DNA from: Pseudomonas putida
Lineage (GTDB): Bacteria > Pseudomonadota > Gammaproteobacteria > Pseudomonadales > Pseudomonadaceae
DNA: 64,000 bases
Direction of reading: 5' to 3'
Assembly: GCF_002741075.1 (NCBI RefSeq)
Contig: NZ_CP016634.1
Coordinates: 124,001 to 188,000, forward strand
In this document: piece by piece, positions 45,963 through 54,644 of the stretch
Layout: the number at the start of each line of letters is the position of its first letter
Numbering within the stretch: position 1 is the first letter of the stretch
The notes under the pieces: generated by a model
The model's input: the letters and a program-made list of their open reading frames with translations, nothing else
Told to the model about the DNA's origin: nothing
Database searches by the model: none
Made by a program: the position numbers and the translations under genes

Positions 45963-47305
45963 AGGTTGTACTGCTTACGCTTGCGATACAGGGTCGAGGC
46001 GTCGATACCCAGTGTCTTGGCCGCCTGGTCCAGGGTATCGCTGGCCGCCAGCACTGCGCCGATGTGCGCCCGTTCGAGCTCGTCCAGGCTCAGGGCTGCG
46101 CCGATGCGTGGTGCGTTGCTGGTAGGGGGCTCGGCCATGCCCAGGTGGCTGACTTCCACACGCTCCTGCGAGCAGATGATGCTTGCCCGCTCTACTACGT
46201 TGCGCAGTTCGCGGATGTTGCCCGGCCAGCGGTAATTGAGCAGTGCCGTGCGAGCTTCGTCGCTGAATACCCGTGCGGGCCGGGCATATTCCTTGACGAA
46301 GCGGGCCAGGAAGCGTTCGGCGAGCATGAGGATGTCCTCGCTGCGTTCGCGCAGGGGTGGCAAATGCAGGGTGATGACATTCAAGCGGTAGAGCAGGTCT
46401 TCGCGGAAGCGACTCTCACGGACCATTTCTTCGAGGTTGAGGTTGGTCGCCGCGAGGATGCGCACATCGGCGCGACGGGTGACAGGGTCACCGACCCGCT
46501 CGTATTCCTTGTCCTGGATGAACCGCAGCAACTTGGGCTGCAGGGTCAGGGGGAAGTCGCCGATTTCATCGAGGAACAACGTCCCGCCGTCCGCCTGGCT
46601 GACGCGGCCCAGGGTGCTTTCGCTGGCCCCGGTAAAGGCTCCGCGGGTATGGCCGAACAACTCGCTTTCCATCAGCTCGGCATTGAGCGACGGGCAGTTG
46701 ATGGTCACGCAGGCCTTGCGCGTTCGCTTGCTCCAGCCATGGATGGCGCGGGCCAGTTCGCCCTTACCGGTGCCGGATTCGCCCAGAATGAGAATGTTGG
46801 CATCGGTGCTCGCCACCTGGCGGGCGGTTTCCAGCACCGCCATCATGGCCGGGCTATGGGAGTCCAGGCCATCCTTGGGTTTGCGCACCTCGCCTTCGAG
46901 GGCCTCCAGGCGAGCGGACAACTGACGGACTTCCAACTGTTTGGCGGTGGCCAGGCGCAGCTGGTCGGGGCTGCAGGGTTTGACCAGGTAATCAGCGGCA
47001 CCGGCCTGGATGGCATCCACCGCCGTGTCGACCGCTGAATGCGCGGTGACGATGACAACACGCATCCATGGTGCCTGGATGCGCATCTGGGCCAACACGT
47101 CGAGGCCATTGTCCTCGCCCAGGCGCAGGTCGAGGAAGCACAGGTCGAACACCTGGCGTTGCAGCAGGGCTTCGGCCTGGGCGGCACTGCTGGCCGTGGC
47201 CACGCTGTAGCCCTCGTCTTCCAGGCAATAGCGGAAGGTTCGCAGGATCGCGGATTCGTCATCCACCAGCAGAATGCGGCCTTGATTGTCCTGGGCTGAT
47301 TCCAT
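45959..47305 (-). CDS. algB: sigma-54-dependent response regulator AlgB
   Basis: 448 aa from ATG 47305 (MESAQDNQGR) with AAGGAGCGCAGGAAA upstream. Receiver domain with Asp59 (FLDLRLG) and phospho-site acidic pair DD15-16, AAA+ domain (GESGTGKGELARAIH, GAFTGA sigma-54 contact, GGTLFLDEIGDFPL, Walker B), and a C-terminal Fis-type helix-turn-helix (LDQAAKTLGIDASTLYRKRKQY). It controls alginate and other envelope genes. Two sigma-54-type promoters lie directly downstream on the opposite strand. Confidence 0.95.
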   Translation of the reverse strand: MESAQDNQGRILLVDDESAILRTFRYCLEDEGYSVATASSAAQAEALLQRQVFDLCFLDLRLGEDNGLDVLAQMRIQAPWMRVVIVTAHSAVDTAVDAIQAGAADYLVKPCSPDQLRLATAKQLEVRQLSARLEALEGEVRKPKDGLDSHSPAMMAVLETARQVASTDANILILGESGTGKGELARAIHGWSKRTRKACVTINCPSLNAELMESELFGHTRGAFTGASESTLGRVSQADGGTLFLDEIGDFPLTLQPKLLRFIQDKEYERVGDPVTRRADVRILAATNLNLEEMVRESRFREDLLYRLNVITLHLPPLRERSEDILMLAERFLARFVKEYARPARVFSDEARTALLNYRWPGNIRELRNVVERASIICSQERVEVSHLGMAEPPTSNAPRIGAALSLDELERAHIGAVLAASDTLDQAAKTLGIDASTLYRKRKQYNL

Positions 47306-47426
47306 TTTCCTGCGCTCCTTCGGGATTGATCTCAATTAGTCTCGGAAAAATCGGGCAAGTTGCATGGTCAATTCTGAAGGAATCCGTCCTTTGCATGCTA
47401 GCCAATGGCCTTTCCTTTGCCCGGAA

Positions 47427-47441
47427 CCTGCCGTTGGCAGG
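47427..47441. promoter_or_regulatory. perfect inverted repeat upstream of a sigma-54 promoter
   Basis: CCTGCC-GTT-GGCAGG, 24 bp before the -24 element. Could be an activator or IHF-adjacent site; which protein binds is unknown. Confidence 0.35.
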
Positions 47442-47464
47442 CAGTCAGAAAGAAGACAGCGGGC

Positions 47465-47480
47465 TGGCATGGGGGTTGCG
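47465..47480 (+). promoter_or_regulatory. sigma-54 promoter upstream of the BON gene
   Basis: TGGCATG-GGGG-TTGCG, with GG and GC exactly 12 bp apart as in the -24/-12 consensus (TGGCACG-N4-TTGC). Transcription would start near 47490, about 30 bp before the BON gene. AlgB, encoded next door, is a sigma-54 activator. Confidence 0.75.
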
Positions 47481-47519
47481 ACGATTCTCTCTTTATATGT
47501 CACCGACGGAGGACTCGAC

Positions 47520-48341
47520 ATGCCTTTTTCCTCACGAACCTTGGTGCTGACGGCGGGCCTGCTGATCGCGGTGCCGCCGGTTTTCGCCGATCCGGTCCAG
47601 GACGCGCGCCTGGAAGGTGCCTTGCAGACCGCTTTGGCACTCAATCGAGTGCTCAACCCGTTTCGCATCGAAGTGGCGGTCAATGGCGACCGTGCGAAGC
47701 TGACCGGCGAGGTGGAAAACGAGGTCGAGCGCCAGCTGGCCGAACATGTCGCCCTCGCCACCCGCGGTATCGAGCAGGTCGACAACCAACTTCGGGTAAA
47801 CCCGGCATTGGTCGAGCGGCCGCTGGAACTGCGCGCCTATGCCCAGCGTCTGGAAGACGCCACGCTGGCGGCGGTGATTCATGCACGGCTGCTGTGGAGC
47901 CGTATCACCGAGAAAGCGCCCATCGAGGTGGAAAGCCGTGAGGGTGTGGTCACCTTGCGCGGCAAGGTAGACAGCGCCGAGGCCAAGGAGCTGTCCGGCG
48001 TGCTGGCACGTACCACCGATGGGGTGCACTTGGTCAACAACCTGGTCAGCCTGGACAGCGCTGCCATGGCCAAGGCGCGGGAGAAGCCTGTCGATGCGCC
48101 GGTCGGCCGGCAGCCCAGCGACAACTGGATCGTCGACAAGATCCAGAGCAGTTACCGCTATAGCCGCAACCTGGACGGCCTGAATCTCAAGGTGGCCAGT
48201 GAGCAGGGTATGGTCCGGCTTTCCGGTGAGGTGGTCAGCAGCGAACAGAAGACCATTGCCGTGGAGGTGGCGCGGCAAATCATCGGCGTGCGAGGCGTGG
48301 ATGCCGACCTGTTGAAAGTCGCGAGCAAGGTGGAGGGTTGA
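47520..48341 (+). CDS. periplasmic BON-domain protein
   Basis: 273 aa from ATG 47520 after GGAGG. Signal peptide (LVLTAGLLIAVPPVFADP). Three BON-like repeats: VAVNGDRAKLTGEVENEVERQLAEHVA, IEVESREGVVTLRGKVDSAEAKELSGV and LKVASEQGMVRLSGEVVSSEQKTIAVEVA. BON domains occur in OsmY-like stress proteins and are thought to bind membranes. It is likely induced with the neighbouring envelope genes via sigma-54. Confidence 0.88.
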   Translation: MPFSSRTLVLTAGLLIAVPPVFADPVQDARLEGALQTALALNRVLNPFRIEVAVNGDRAKLTGEVENEVERQLAEHVALATRGIEQVDNQLRVNPALVERPLELRAYAQRLEDATLAAVIHARLLWSRITEKAPIEVESREGVVTLRGKVDSAEAKELSGVLARTTDGVHLVNNLVSLDSAAMAKAREKPVDAPVGRQPSDNWIVDKIQSSYRYSRNLDGLNLKVASEQGMVRLSGEVVSSEQKTIAVEVARQIIGVRGVDADLLKVASKVEG

Positions 48342-48453
48342 TCGTGCAAAACGCACGGCCTCAACCGGCCCATCGTGCAGGATACGCGCTCGACAGTTAT
48401 CAGGCTTCTTTGTAACTCTATGATTTAAAAAGATATTTATAGAATTCAAAGGC

Positions 48454-48469
48454 TGGCATGCAGGCTGCA
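48454..48469 (+). promoter_or_regulatory. second sigma-54 promoter, upstream of the small membrane/Ivy cluster
   Basis: TGGCATG-CAGG-CTGCA: same spacing (GG to GC 12 bp) as the first site and identical -24 half. It lies 47 bp upstream of the 94-aa gene, after an AT-rich stretch suited to bending. Confidence 0.7.
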
Positions 48470-48515
48470 ACTTCCTGCCTAGGTTTCGAATAAAAACACA
48501 GCAGGAGGAGCCGGC

Positions 48516-48800
48516 ATGAATCGCCCATTCGTCAACCGCCCGCAGATTGCGCAATTGCCCTGGCGCCAATGTCTGTTCCTGGGCTTTGCGCTGCTGCTGA
48601 CGCTTGCCGCTGGCCAGTTCTACTACAGCTGGCAGACTGCGCGTCTGGCCGAACAGGTGGCGGCGCAGACCGCACTGTTGACGCAGATTCAGGCGAGCCA
48701 TGCCAATACGTTGGTCAAAGCCACTGCGCCATTGCCGGCTGCGATGGCTTCGCCAACCAACCTGGACAGCGTCATCCATGAGGAACGCTGGGTGTTCTGA
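48516..48800 (+). CDS. small membrane-anchored protein of unknown function
   Basis: 94 aa from ATG 48516 after AGGAGGAG. One N-terminal membrane helix (CLFLGFALLLTLAAGQFYY) followed by a short helical segment (ARLAEQVAAQTALLTQI) and a tail ending HEERWVF. I do not recognise it. It is first behind the second sigma-54 site and 42 bp upstream of the DUF1328 gene. Confidence 0.75.
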   Translation: MNRPFVNRPQIAQLPWRQCLFLGFALLLTLAAGQFYYSWQTARLAEQVAAQTALLTQIQASHANTLVKATAPLPAAMASPTNLDSVIHEERWVF

Positions 48801-49004
<204 letters not shown>

Positions 49005-49006
49005 GC

Positions 49007-49477
49007 ATGAGCCGGATGCTTTGCACAGCCCTGGCCACCGCCTTGTTGATGGGCGGTGGCACATCGGCCATAGCGGCCAACGATGGCCAGGTCCGGGTCG
49101 ATCAGTTACTGGGTTCGGACCCCGAGTACCGCGAAACCTGGCAGGACACAGTTAAAGGCGAGGAACGCCTGCCCGACTGGGTGATCAATCTTTCCGGCAG
49201 CTCGCAGCAGCAGATGTCGGCGGTTACCGAGGACGGTGACCAATACCTGGTCGGGCCTTTGTGCGAGTCCCAGTCCAATTGCACGTACAAGCGCCTCGTG
49301 GTGGCGTTCAGTTGGGACAAGGACCATGCCTACGGGATGCTCGTCGAAGTTCCCGAAGGACTGCCCGCGGACAAGTCGCCCACCCGGCACGCGCAGTATC
49401 GCTGGTTGGGTGACCCGGACGACGGGATGAAAGCCCTGCTGCAGGAGCAGCTCAAGCGTGACCCGAAGTGGTACTGA
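49007..49477 (+). CDS. ivy: Ivy-family lysozyme inhibitor
   Basis: 156 aa from ATG 49007. Signal peptide (CTALATALLMGGGTSAIAA). Mature protein: VDQLLGSDPEYRETWQ, LPDWV and the Cys-bounded loop CESQSNC that corresponds to the CKPHDC lysozyme-blocking loop of Ivy, then RLVVAFSWDKDHAYGMLV and RYRWLGDPDDGMKALL-like end. Ivy protects the cell wall against host or phage lysozymes and against autolysis. Grouped with envelope genes next to algB. Confidence 0.88.
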   Translation: MSRMLCTALATALLMGGGTSAIAANDGQVRVDQLLGSDPEYRETWQDTVKGEERLPDWVINLSGSSQQQMSAVTEDGDQYLVGPLCESQSNCTYKRLVVAFSWDKDHAYGMLVEVPEGLPADKSPTRHAQYRWLGDPDDGMKALLQEQLKRDPKWY

Positions 49478-50208
49478 CCGACGGTCACGGGTGTGTAACG
49501 TGCTAGAAGCTGAACCTTTTTATTTTTCAGGCTTCTATGATGCGCCGCTCCGAGGAGGGGTGACGCATGACCAAGGGGCTGGGCTGTTCTGATTGTTGCA
49601 GGATCGGAGTGGCCTAGGGGTACAGGGAGTACCTCCGTCATGGGCCGGGTCAGGAAGGGCGGTGTCGGAAGTTTTGACCTGCGGCGTCAGATGAGGCGCA
49701 AGGGCCAGGTCAGACTTCCGAGACGCCTATATAAGAAAGCAGATTTACCGCTTTCGGTATTTTTCCCTCTAGACACATTTTGTCTCGACCGTATATCGAA
49801 ATTTTTTTTGTGGGCATGCCTGACGACGCTGCCACATCCGGTGCCATTCGGATTGTCGAACAAGGGATGAGAACCCTCGAATGGATGCTGGTAAATCGGC
49901 CGAAATATGGCGCTTTGGTCTTGTTCGGAAATCCGAACGGCGAAAAGCCAACCCCTTCTGATGCGCAAATTTCCCTTCAAGCCTCATGCCGATCCGGCAT
50001 AGGGTAGTCATTTCCGGCATTAGACTGCCCCCCTTCCCGTCGCAATAGTTGCCGCCTTTTTTCGCAGGCCCGAGCGTCCGACGCTCGCTTGCGGTGACCT
50101 TCGATGGCGTCGCCGCACGGAAGTCCAACGCTACCCAATACGCTGACAAAGGCTCTGGGATGCGTTTTTCCGCCTGGCACCCATGACCACTAGAAGAAAG
50201 GGTAAGAC
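49478..50208. other. 730-bp gene-free stretch with several RNA-like hairpins
   Basis: No supported open reading frame (a 76-codon one has no ribosome site). Contents include the structured candidate RNA (49613-49764), a hairpin AGACA/TGTCT (49771-49785) followed by an eight-T run at 49802-49809, GTTCGG-AAAT-CCGAAC (49923-49938) and ATGCCG-ATC-CGGCAT (49986-50000). The last 200 bp must contain the gltP promoter; no box is clear. Confidence 0.6.
49613..49764 (+). ncRNA. candidate structured non-coding RNA, unnamed
   Basis: Hairpin 1: GGGGTAC / GTACCTC (about 49617-49635). Hairpin 2: TCGGAAGT-TT-TGACCTG (49665-49681) pairs with CAGGTCA-G-ACTTCCGA (49706-49721), a 15-bp stem with a small internal asymmetry. 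Then TACCG-CTTT-CGGTA and five T (49746-49764), a short terminator-like end. I do not recognise a known family. Strand is inferred from the T-run; the 5' end is a guess. Confidence 0.4.
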
Positions 50209-51561
50209 ATGAAGAAGGCAAAACTGAGCCTCGCCTGGCAGATCCTCATCGGACTTGTCCTGGGCGTTGCGATCGGCGCGCTGCTGAACCATTTCAGTGC
50301 AGAAAAGGCATGGTGGATCAGTAACGTCCTGCAGCCTGCCGGTGACATCTTCATTCGCCTGATCAAGATGATCGTCGTCCCGATCGTGATTTCGTCGCTG
50401 ATCGTGGGCATCGCCGGGGTTGGCGACGCGAAGAAACTGGGCAGCATTGGCCTGAAGACCATCATCTACTTCGAGGTGGTGACCACCATCGCCATCGTCG
50501 TCGGCCTGGTACTGGCCAACCTGTTCCATCCGGGTGCCGGTATCGACATGAGCACCCTGGGCACCGTCGACATCTCCAAGTACCAGGCCACTGCGGCCGA
50601 GGTGCAGCATGAGCATGCCTTCATCGAGACCCTGCTCAACTTGATCCCGTCCAACATCTTCGCCGCCGTCGCCCGTGGCGAGATGCTGCCGATCATCTTC
50701 TTCTCGGTGATGTTCGGCCTGGGCTTGTCGAGCCTGCCAGGCGATCTGCGCGATCCGTTGGTGCGCACCTTCCAGGCCGTGTCGGAGACCATGTTCAAGG
50801 TCACTCACATGATCATGAACTATGCCCCGATCGGCGTGTTCGCCCTGATCGCGGTTACCGTCGCCAACTTCGGTTTCGCCTCGCTGCTGCCTTTGGCCAA
50901 GCTGGTGCTGCTGGTGTACTTCGCCATTGCCTTCTTCGCCTTCATGGTGTTGGGCTTGGTAGCTCGCCTGTTCGGCTTCTCGGTCATCAAGATCATGCGC
51001 ATCATGAAAGATGAGCTGATCCTGGCGTACTCCACCTCCAGCTCCGAGACCGTGCTGCCGCGTGTGATCGAGAAGATGGAAGCCTACGGCGCGCCGAAAT
51101 CGATCTGCAGCTTCGTGGTGCCGACCGGTTACTCCTTCAACCTCGATGGCTCGACCCTGTACCAGAGCATCGCGGCGATCTTCATCGCCCAGTTGTATGG
51201 CATCGACCTGTCCTGGAGCCAGCAACTGCTGCTGGTGCTGACCCTGATGGTCACCTCCAAGGGCATCGCCGGTGTGCCGGGTGTCTCCTTCGTGGTCTTG
51301 CTGGCGACCCTGGGCAGCGTGGGCATTCCGTTGGAAGGCCTGGCGTTCATCGCCGGTGTCGACCGCATCATGGACATGGCCCGCACCGCCCTGAACGTGA
51401 TCGGCAACGCCCTGGCTGCCTTGGTCATCGCGCGCTGGGAAGGCATGTACGACGCCGCCAAGGGCGAGCGCTACTACAGCTCGCTGCTCGCCGGCCACAA
51501 GCATGACGCCGTTGTGGCAGCGGCAGCTGAGCCGGGCAAGGCCGTTCAGCAGCACCACTAA
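50209..51561 (+). CDS. gltP: glutamate/aspartate:proton symporter GltP
   Basis: 450 aa, eight helices plus re-entrant loops of the DAACS family: FIRLIKMIVVPIVISSLI, AYSTSSSETVLPRVIEKM (serine-rich loop), SFVVPTGYSFNLDGSTLYQ, GVPGVSFVVLLATL and DRIMDMARTALNVIGN. Imports acidic amino acids with protons. A strong terminator follows. Confidence 0.95.
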   Translation: MKKAKLSLAWQILIGLVLGVAIGALLNHFSAEKAWWISNVLQPAGDIFIRLIKMIVVPIVISSLIVGIAGVGDAKKLGSIGLKTIIYFEVVTTIAIVVGLVLANLFHPGAGIDMSTLGTVDISKYQATAAEVQHEHAFIETLLNLIPSNIFAAVARGEMLPIIFFSVMFGLGLSSLPGDLRDPLVRTFQAVSETMFKVTHMIMNYAPIGVFALIAVTVANFGFASLLPLAKLVLLVYFAIAFFAFMVLGLVARLFGFSVIKIMRIMKDELILAYSTSSSETVLPRVIEKMEAYGAPKSICSFVVPTGYSFNLDGSTLYQSIAAIFIAQLYGIDLSWSQQLLLVLTLMVTSKGIAGVPGVSFVVLLATLGSVGIPLEGLAFIAGVDRIMDMARTALNVIGNALAALVIARWEGMYDAAKGERYYSSLLAGHKHDAVVAAAAEPGKAVQQHH

Positions 51562-51577
51562 GCGCACGTGCCGACCC

Positions 51578-51605
51578 AAAAGCCCCGACTCGATCGGGGC
51601 TTTTT
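51578..51605 (+). terminator. rho-independent terminator of gltP
   Basis: AGCCCCGA / TCGGGGCT with loop CTCGA, flanked by A-run and T-run; works in both directions. Confidence 0.92.
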
Positions 51606-51741
51606 GTTGTCTGTTAGCTTTCACGGCCCTTGAGCAAGCTGTTCTGCGGCGTCTTGCTCGGCCTAGTTAGCTCTGTGGTGCTCTCACTCACAACGCCGTC
51701 GCTGTGGGAGTGGGGTGAACTGCCGCCACCGCGCCACCTGC

Positions 51742-51761
51742 TTCGCGGGTAAACCCGCGAA
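51742..51761. repeat. REP core palindrome
   Basis: TTCGCGGGTAAACCCGCGAA, a single REP core with a degenerate partner (TGTGGGAGTGGGG, from about 51705). Confidence 0.7.
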
Positions 51762-51871
51762 CAGGCTGGAGCAAGCTAGGGCAGTTATTCCAGCAGGCCC
51801 TTCCAATCCGCTGCTCCAGCCCGCGGGCGCGATACGCTATCATTCGGGCATTTTTCTGGGGGAATTCACGG

Positions 51872-53101
51872 ATGCTCAACGGCCTTTGGCTCAGCTTTTT
51901 CCTGGTGGCGGCCGTCAGCGCCCTGGCCCAATGGCTGGTCGGGGGCAATGCCGGCATCTTCGCGGCGATGGTCGAAAGTATCTTCGCCATGGCCAAGCTG
52001 TCGGTGGAGGTCATGGTTCTGCTGTTCGGTACCCTCACCCTCTGGCTAGGCTTCCTGAAAATCGCCGAACAGGCCGGTATCGTTGAATGGTTGGCCAAGG
52101 TCCTGGGGCCGTTGTTTGCCCGCCTGATGCCGGAAGTACCGCCTGGTCACCCTGCCCTGGGCCTGATCACCATGAACTTCGCCGCCAACGGCCTGGGCCT
52201 GGACAACGCAGCAACGCCCATCGGCCTGAAGGCCATGCGTGCCTTGCAGGAACTGAACCCCAGCAGCACCACGGCCAGCAACGCGCAGATCCTGTTCCTG
52301 GTGCTAAACGCCTCGTCCTTGACGCTGCTGCCTGTGACCATCTTCATGTACCGCGCCCAGCAAGGGGCCATGGACCCGACCCTGGTGTTCCTGCCGATCC
52401 TGCTGGCCACCAGCGCTTCGACCCTGGTCGGCCTGCTCTCGGTGGCCGTCATGCAGCGCTTGCGCCTATGGGATCCGGTAGTGCTCGCCTATCTGGTGCC
52501 CGGTGCCCTGTTGCTGGGGGCGTTCATGGCCTTTCTCGGCACCCTCTCGGCAACGGCGCTGGCCAGTCTGTCGTCGATCCTGGGCAACCTGACGTTGTTC
52601 GGGGTGATCATCCTGTTCCTGGTGATCGGTGCGCTGAGGCGGGTGAAAGTCTACGAGGCCTTCGTCGAGGGAGCCAAGGAAGGGTTCGATGTGGCCAAGA
52701 GCCTGCTGCCTTACCTGGTCGCCATGCTGTGCGCAGTCGGCGTGCTGCGCGCCTCCGGCGCCCTCGAGTTGGCGCTGGACGGCATTCGACACGCGGTGGA
52801 GTGGATCGGCCTGGACACCCGTTTCGTCGATGGCCTGCCGACGGCGCTGGTCAAGCCGTTCTCGGGCAGCGCGGCGCGAGCCATGCTGATCGAGACCATG
52901 CAAACCCATGGTGTCGACAGTTTCCCGGCCCTGGTAGCGGCGACGGTGCAGGGCAGCACCGAGACCACCTTCTACGTGCTGGCGGTGTACTTCGGCGCGG
53001 TAGGCATCCAGCGGGTGCGGCACGCCGTGGGGTGTGCCCTGCTCGCCGAGCTGTCCGGTGTGATCGCGGCGATCCTGGTCTGCTACTGGTTCTTCACCTG
53101 A
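51872..53101 (+). CDS. nucleoside-recognition (SpmA-SpmB-like) membrane protein
   Basis: 409 aa, ten or so hydrophobic helices. Two Gate/nucleoside-recognition repeats: residues about 45-190 (GFLKIAEQAGIVEWLAKVLGPLF, NFAANGLGLDNAATPIGLKAM) and about 270-405 (GAKEGFDVAKSLLPYLVAML, KPFSGSAARAMLIE, GSTETTFYVLAVYFGAVG). It looks like SpmA and SpmB of spore formers fused in one chain, which is usual in pseudomonads. Transport substrate unknown. The end overlaps the converging lipoprotein gene by 19 bp. Confidence 0.88.
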   Translation: MLNGLWLSFFLVAAVSALAQWLVGGNAGIFAAMVESIFAMAKLSVEVMVLLFGTLTLWLGFLKIAEQAGIVEWLAKVLGPLFARLMPEVPPGHPALGLITMNFAANGLGLDNAATPIGLKAMRALQELNPSSTTASNAQILFLVLNASSLTLLPVTIFMYRAQQGAMDPTLVFLPILLATSASTLVGLLSVAVMQRLRLWDPVVLAYLVPGALLLGAFMAFLGTLSATALASLSSILGNLTLFGVIILFLVIGALRRVKVYEAFVEGAKEGFDVAKSLLPYLVAMLCAVGVLRASGALELALDGIRHAVEWIGLDTRFVDGLPTALVKPFSGSAARAMLIETMQTHGVDSFPALVAATVQGSTETTFYVLAVYFGAVGIQRVRHAVGCALLAELSGVIAAILVCYWFFT

Positions 53102-53706
53102 GCCTGGTTGGCCTGGGCCACAGTCCAGTTCACCAGTTGCCCGACCAGTTGGTCGCTGGCATTGCCGAAGCCTGCCACGACGGCTGACACTTGTTTGTCA
53201 GCCAGCGGCTGGCGCACCTCGAAGCGATGGCTGGCGAGGATGCGCTGACTGCGCCCGTCCACCAGGCGCGCGTCATAGCGGATCACCACGTCCACCGTGC
53301 CGCCTGCGCGGTACTCGCTCTGGAAGGCCTGCAGCTCGCCGGCCAGCTCGTAATCGGCCTGCAGGTTGCTGTCATCGGCGCTCAGGCGCTGCACCCGCCC
53401 GTCGCGCTGAAAACCATCGAGCAAGCGGTTGCGCATCAACAAGGGCGCCGGATCGCTCCAGCGTGCGCCCTTGTAGCTGCTGATCACATCGCCCTGGGGG
53501 ATCACTGCGATACGGGGGGTGGCCAAGACCTCACTGGCCAGTGGCTTGTTCAGGCGCAGCGACCAGTCCAGCGTGCTGGCGGTGCGGGAGGGTTGGTTCA
53601 CCGGCAGGCGATAGATGTCCACCGGATCGGTCTTGGGCAGGATCGAGCAGGCCGTGGCCAGGCTCAAGGTGGCCACCCCCGCCAGAAGGCGCAGCGACGG
53701 TCTCAT
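53083..53706 (-). CDS. ABC-type transport auxiliary lipoprotein of an MCE system
   Basis: 207 aa with a lipoprotein-like signal (VATLSLATAC). Matches the PqiC/auxiliary lipoprotein family: DIYRLPV, LATPRIAVIPQGDVISSYKGARWSDPAPLLMRNRLLDGF and FRYEVRQPL-like late strand. It sits in the outer membrane or periplasm as the partner of the MCE protein, whose gene it overlaps by 4 bp. Last gene of the four-gene operon. Confidence 0.88.
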   Translation of the reverse strand: MRPSLRLLAGVATLSLATACSILPKTDPVDIYRLPVNQPSRTASTLDWSLRLNKPLASEVLATPRIAVIPQGDVISSYKGARWSDPAPLLMRNRLLDGFQRDGRVQRLSADDSNLQADYELAGELQAFQSEYRAGGTVDVVIRYDARLVDGRSQRILASHRFEVRQPLADKQVSAVVAGFGNASDQLVGQLVNWTVAQANQAQVKNQ

Positions 53707-54641
53707 GGCTGGAACTCCTTGTTGTTGTCGCGGCCCAGCAGGTAGCCGCTCGGGTCGGCCTCCAGGCGCCGGGAAATGCCTTTGAGCGCGTTGAGGGTTT
53801 CACGCAGTTCACGGATGGCCGGCGCCAGTTGGTTCAAGCCCTGGGCACCGCCATCGATGGCCTCGCGGTTGTCGTTGAGCATCTGGTTGATGGTCTCGGT
53901 ACTTTCGGCCAGCGACTGCATGGCCTGTTCGGCGCTGTCGATGGCCTGTTTGCCTTCGCTGCCGATCAAGCTGTTGGCGTTGCGCATCAAGGCCTGGGTC
54001 TCGGCCAGGGTTGCATTGGCCTGTTTCCCGACCTGGGCCAATTGATCGATGGCCTGACTGATGCCGCCTTTGTGGCTGGCGAAGGTGCCGGTGGTCTGCT
54101 CAAGGTTGGCCAGGGTGTTGCTCAGGCGTTCGATGTTGTCGTCGGAGAACATCTGGTTGGCGTTGTGCAGCAGCAGGTTGATGTTGGTCACCAGGTCGCT
54201 GCTGTCGTTGAGCAGGCGCGAAATGGGCGATGGCGAGGCGACGATCACCGGCAGCTTGCCGTCCTTGCCCTTGAGTTCGGGGCTTTTCGGGGTGCCGCCG
54301 CTGAGTTGAATGAACGAGTTGCCGGTGACGCCGGCCAGGGTCAGCTTGGCCTGGGTGTCTTCTTTGACCGGCGTGTCGGCGCTCAGGCGGATGCGGGCCA
54401 GCACTCGACGTGGGTCCTTGGGGTCCAGGCGCAGGGTGCTGACGTCGCCGACCTTGATGCCGTTGTACTGCACCGGGCTGCCCCGCGACAGGCCGGACAC
54501 CGCTTCGTTGAACACCACTTCGTAGTCCTTGAAAGTGTCATCGACACTCGATTTGGTCAGCCACAGGCCGAACAGCATGGCGCCGGCCACCACCAGGACG
54601 GTGACCAGGCCGATCAGGACATGATGAGCTCGGGTTTCCAT
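53703..54641 (-). CDS. MCE-domain (MlaD-like) lipid transport protein
   Basis: 312 aa. One N-terminal membrane anchor (VLIGLVTVLVVAGAMLFGLWL), a single MCE domain (about 38-115, YEVVFNEAVSGLSRGSPVQYNGIKVGDV, LAGVTGNSFIQLSG), then a long Asn/Gln-rich helical region (about 140-300) as in MCE proteins that build periplasmic rings or tubes. It should carry lipid between the membranes with the ATPase and permease upstream. Confidence 0.92.
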   Translation of the reverse strand: METRAHHVLIGLVTVLVVAGAMLFGLWLTKSSVDDTFKDYEVVFNEAVSGLSRGSPVQYNGIKVGDVSTLRLDPKDPRRVLARIRLSADTPVKEDTQAKLTLAGVTGNSFIQLSGGTPKSPELKGKDGKLPVIVASPSPISRLLNDSSDLVTNINLLLHNANQMFSDDNIERLSNTLANLEQTTGTFASHKGGISQAIDQLAQVGKQANATLAETQALMRNANSLIGSEGKQAIDSAEQAMQSLAESTETINQMLNDNREAIDGGAQGLNQLAPAIRELRETLNALKGISRRLEADPSGYLLGRDNNKEFQP

Positions 54642-54644
54642 TGT

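Larger units (their letters stand above)
51562..51871. other. intergenic region with terminator and REP element
   Basis: Between gltP and the SpmAB-like gene. It holds the gltP terminator (51578-51605) and a REP core at 51742-51761. No gene seen. Confidence 0.6.

Noticed and set aside
49500..49540. AGAAGCTGAA / TTCAGGCTTCT considered as the Ivy gene terminator
   Set aside because: The stem has a bulge and the T-rich part lies in the loop, not after the stem, so termination here is not convincing.
49640..49870. 76-codon plus-strand frame in the region upstream of gltP
   Set aside because: No ribosome site, unusual composition, and it crosses the hairpins and T-run of the structured RNA candidate.
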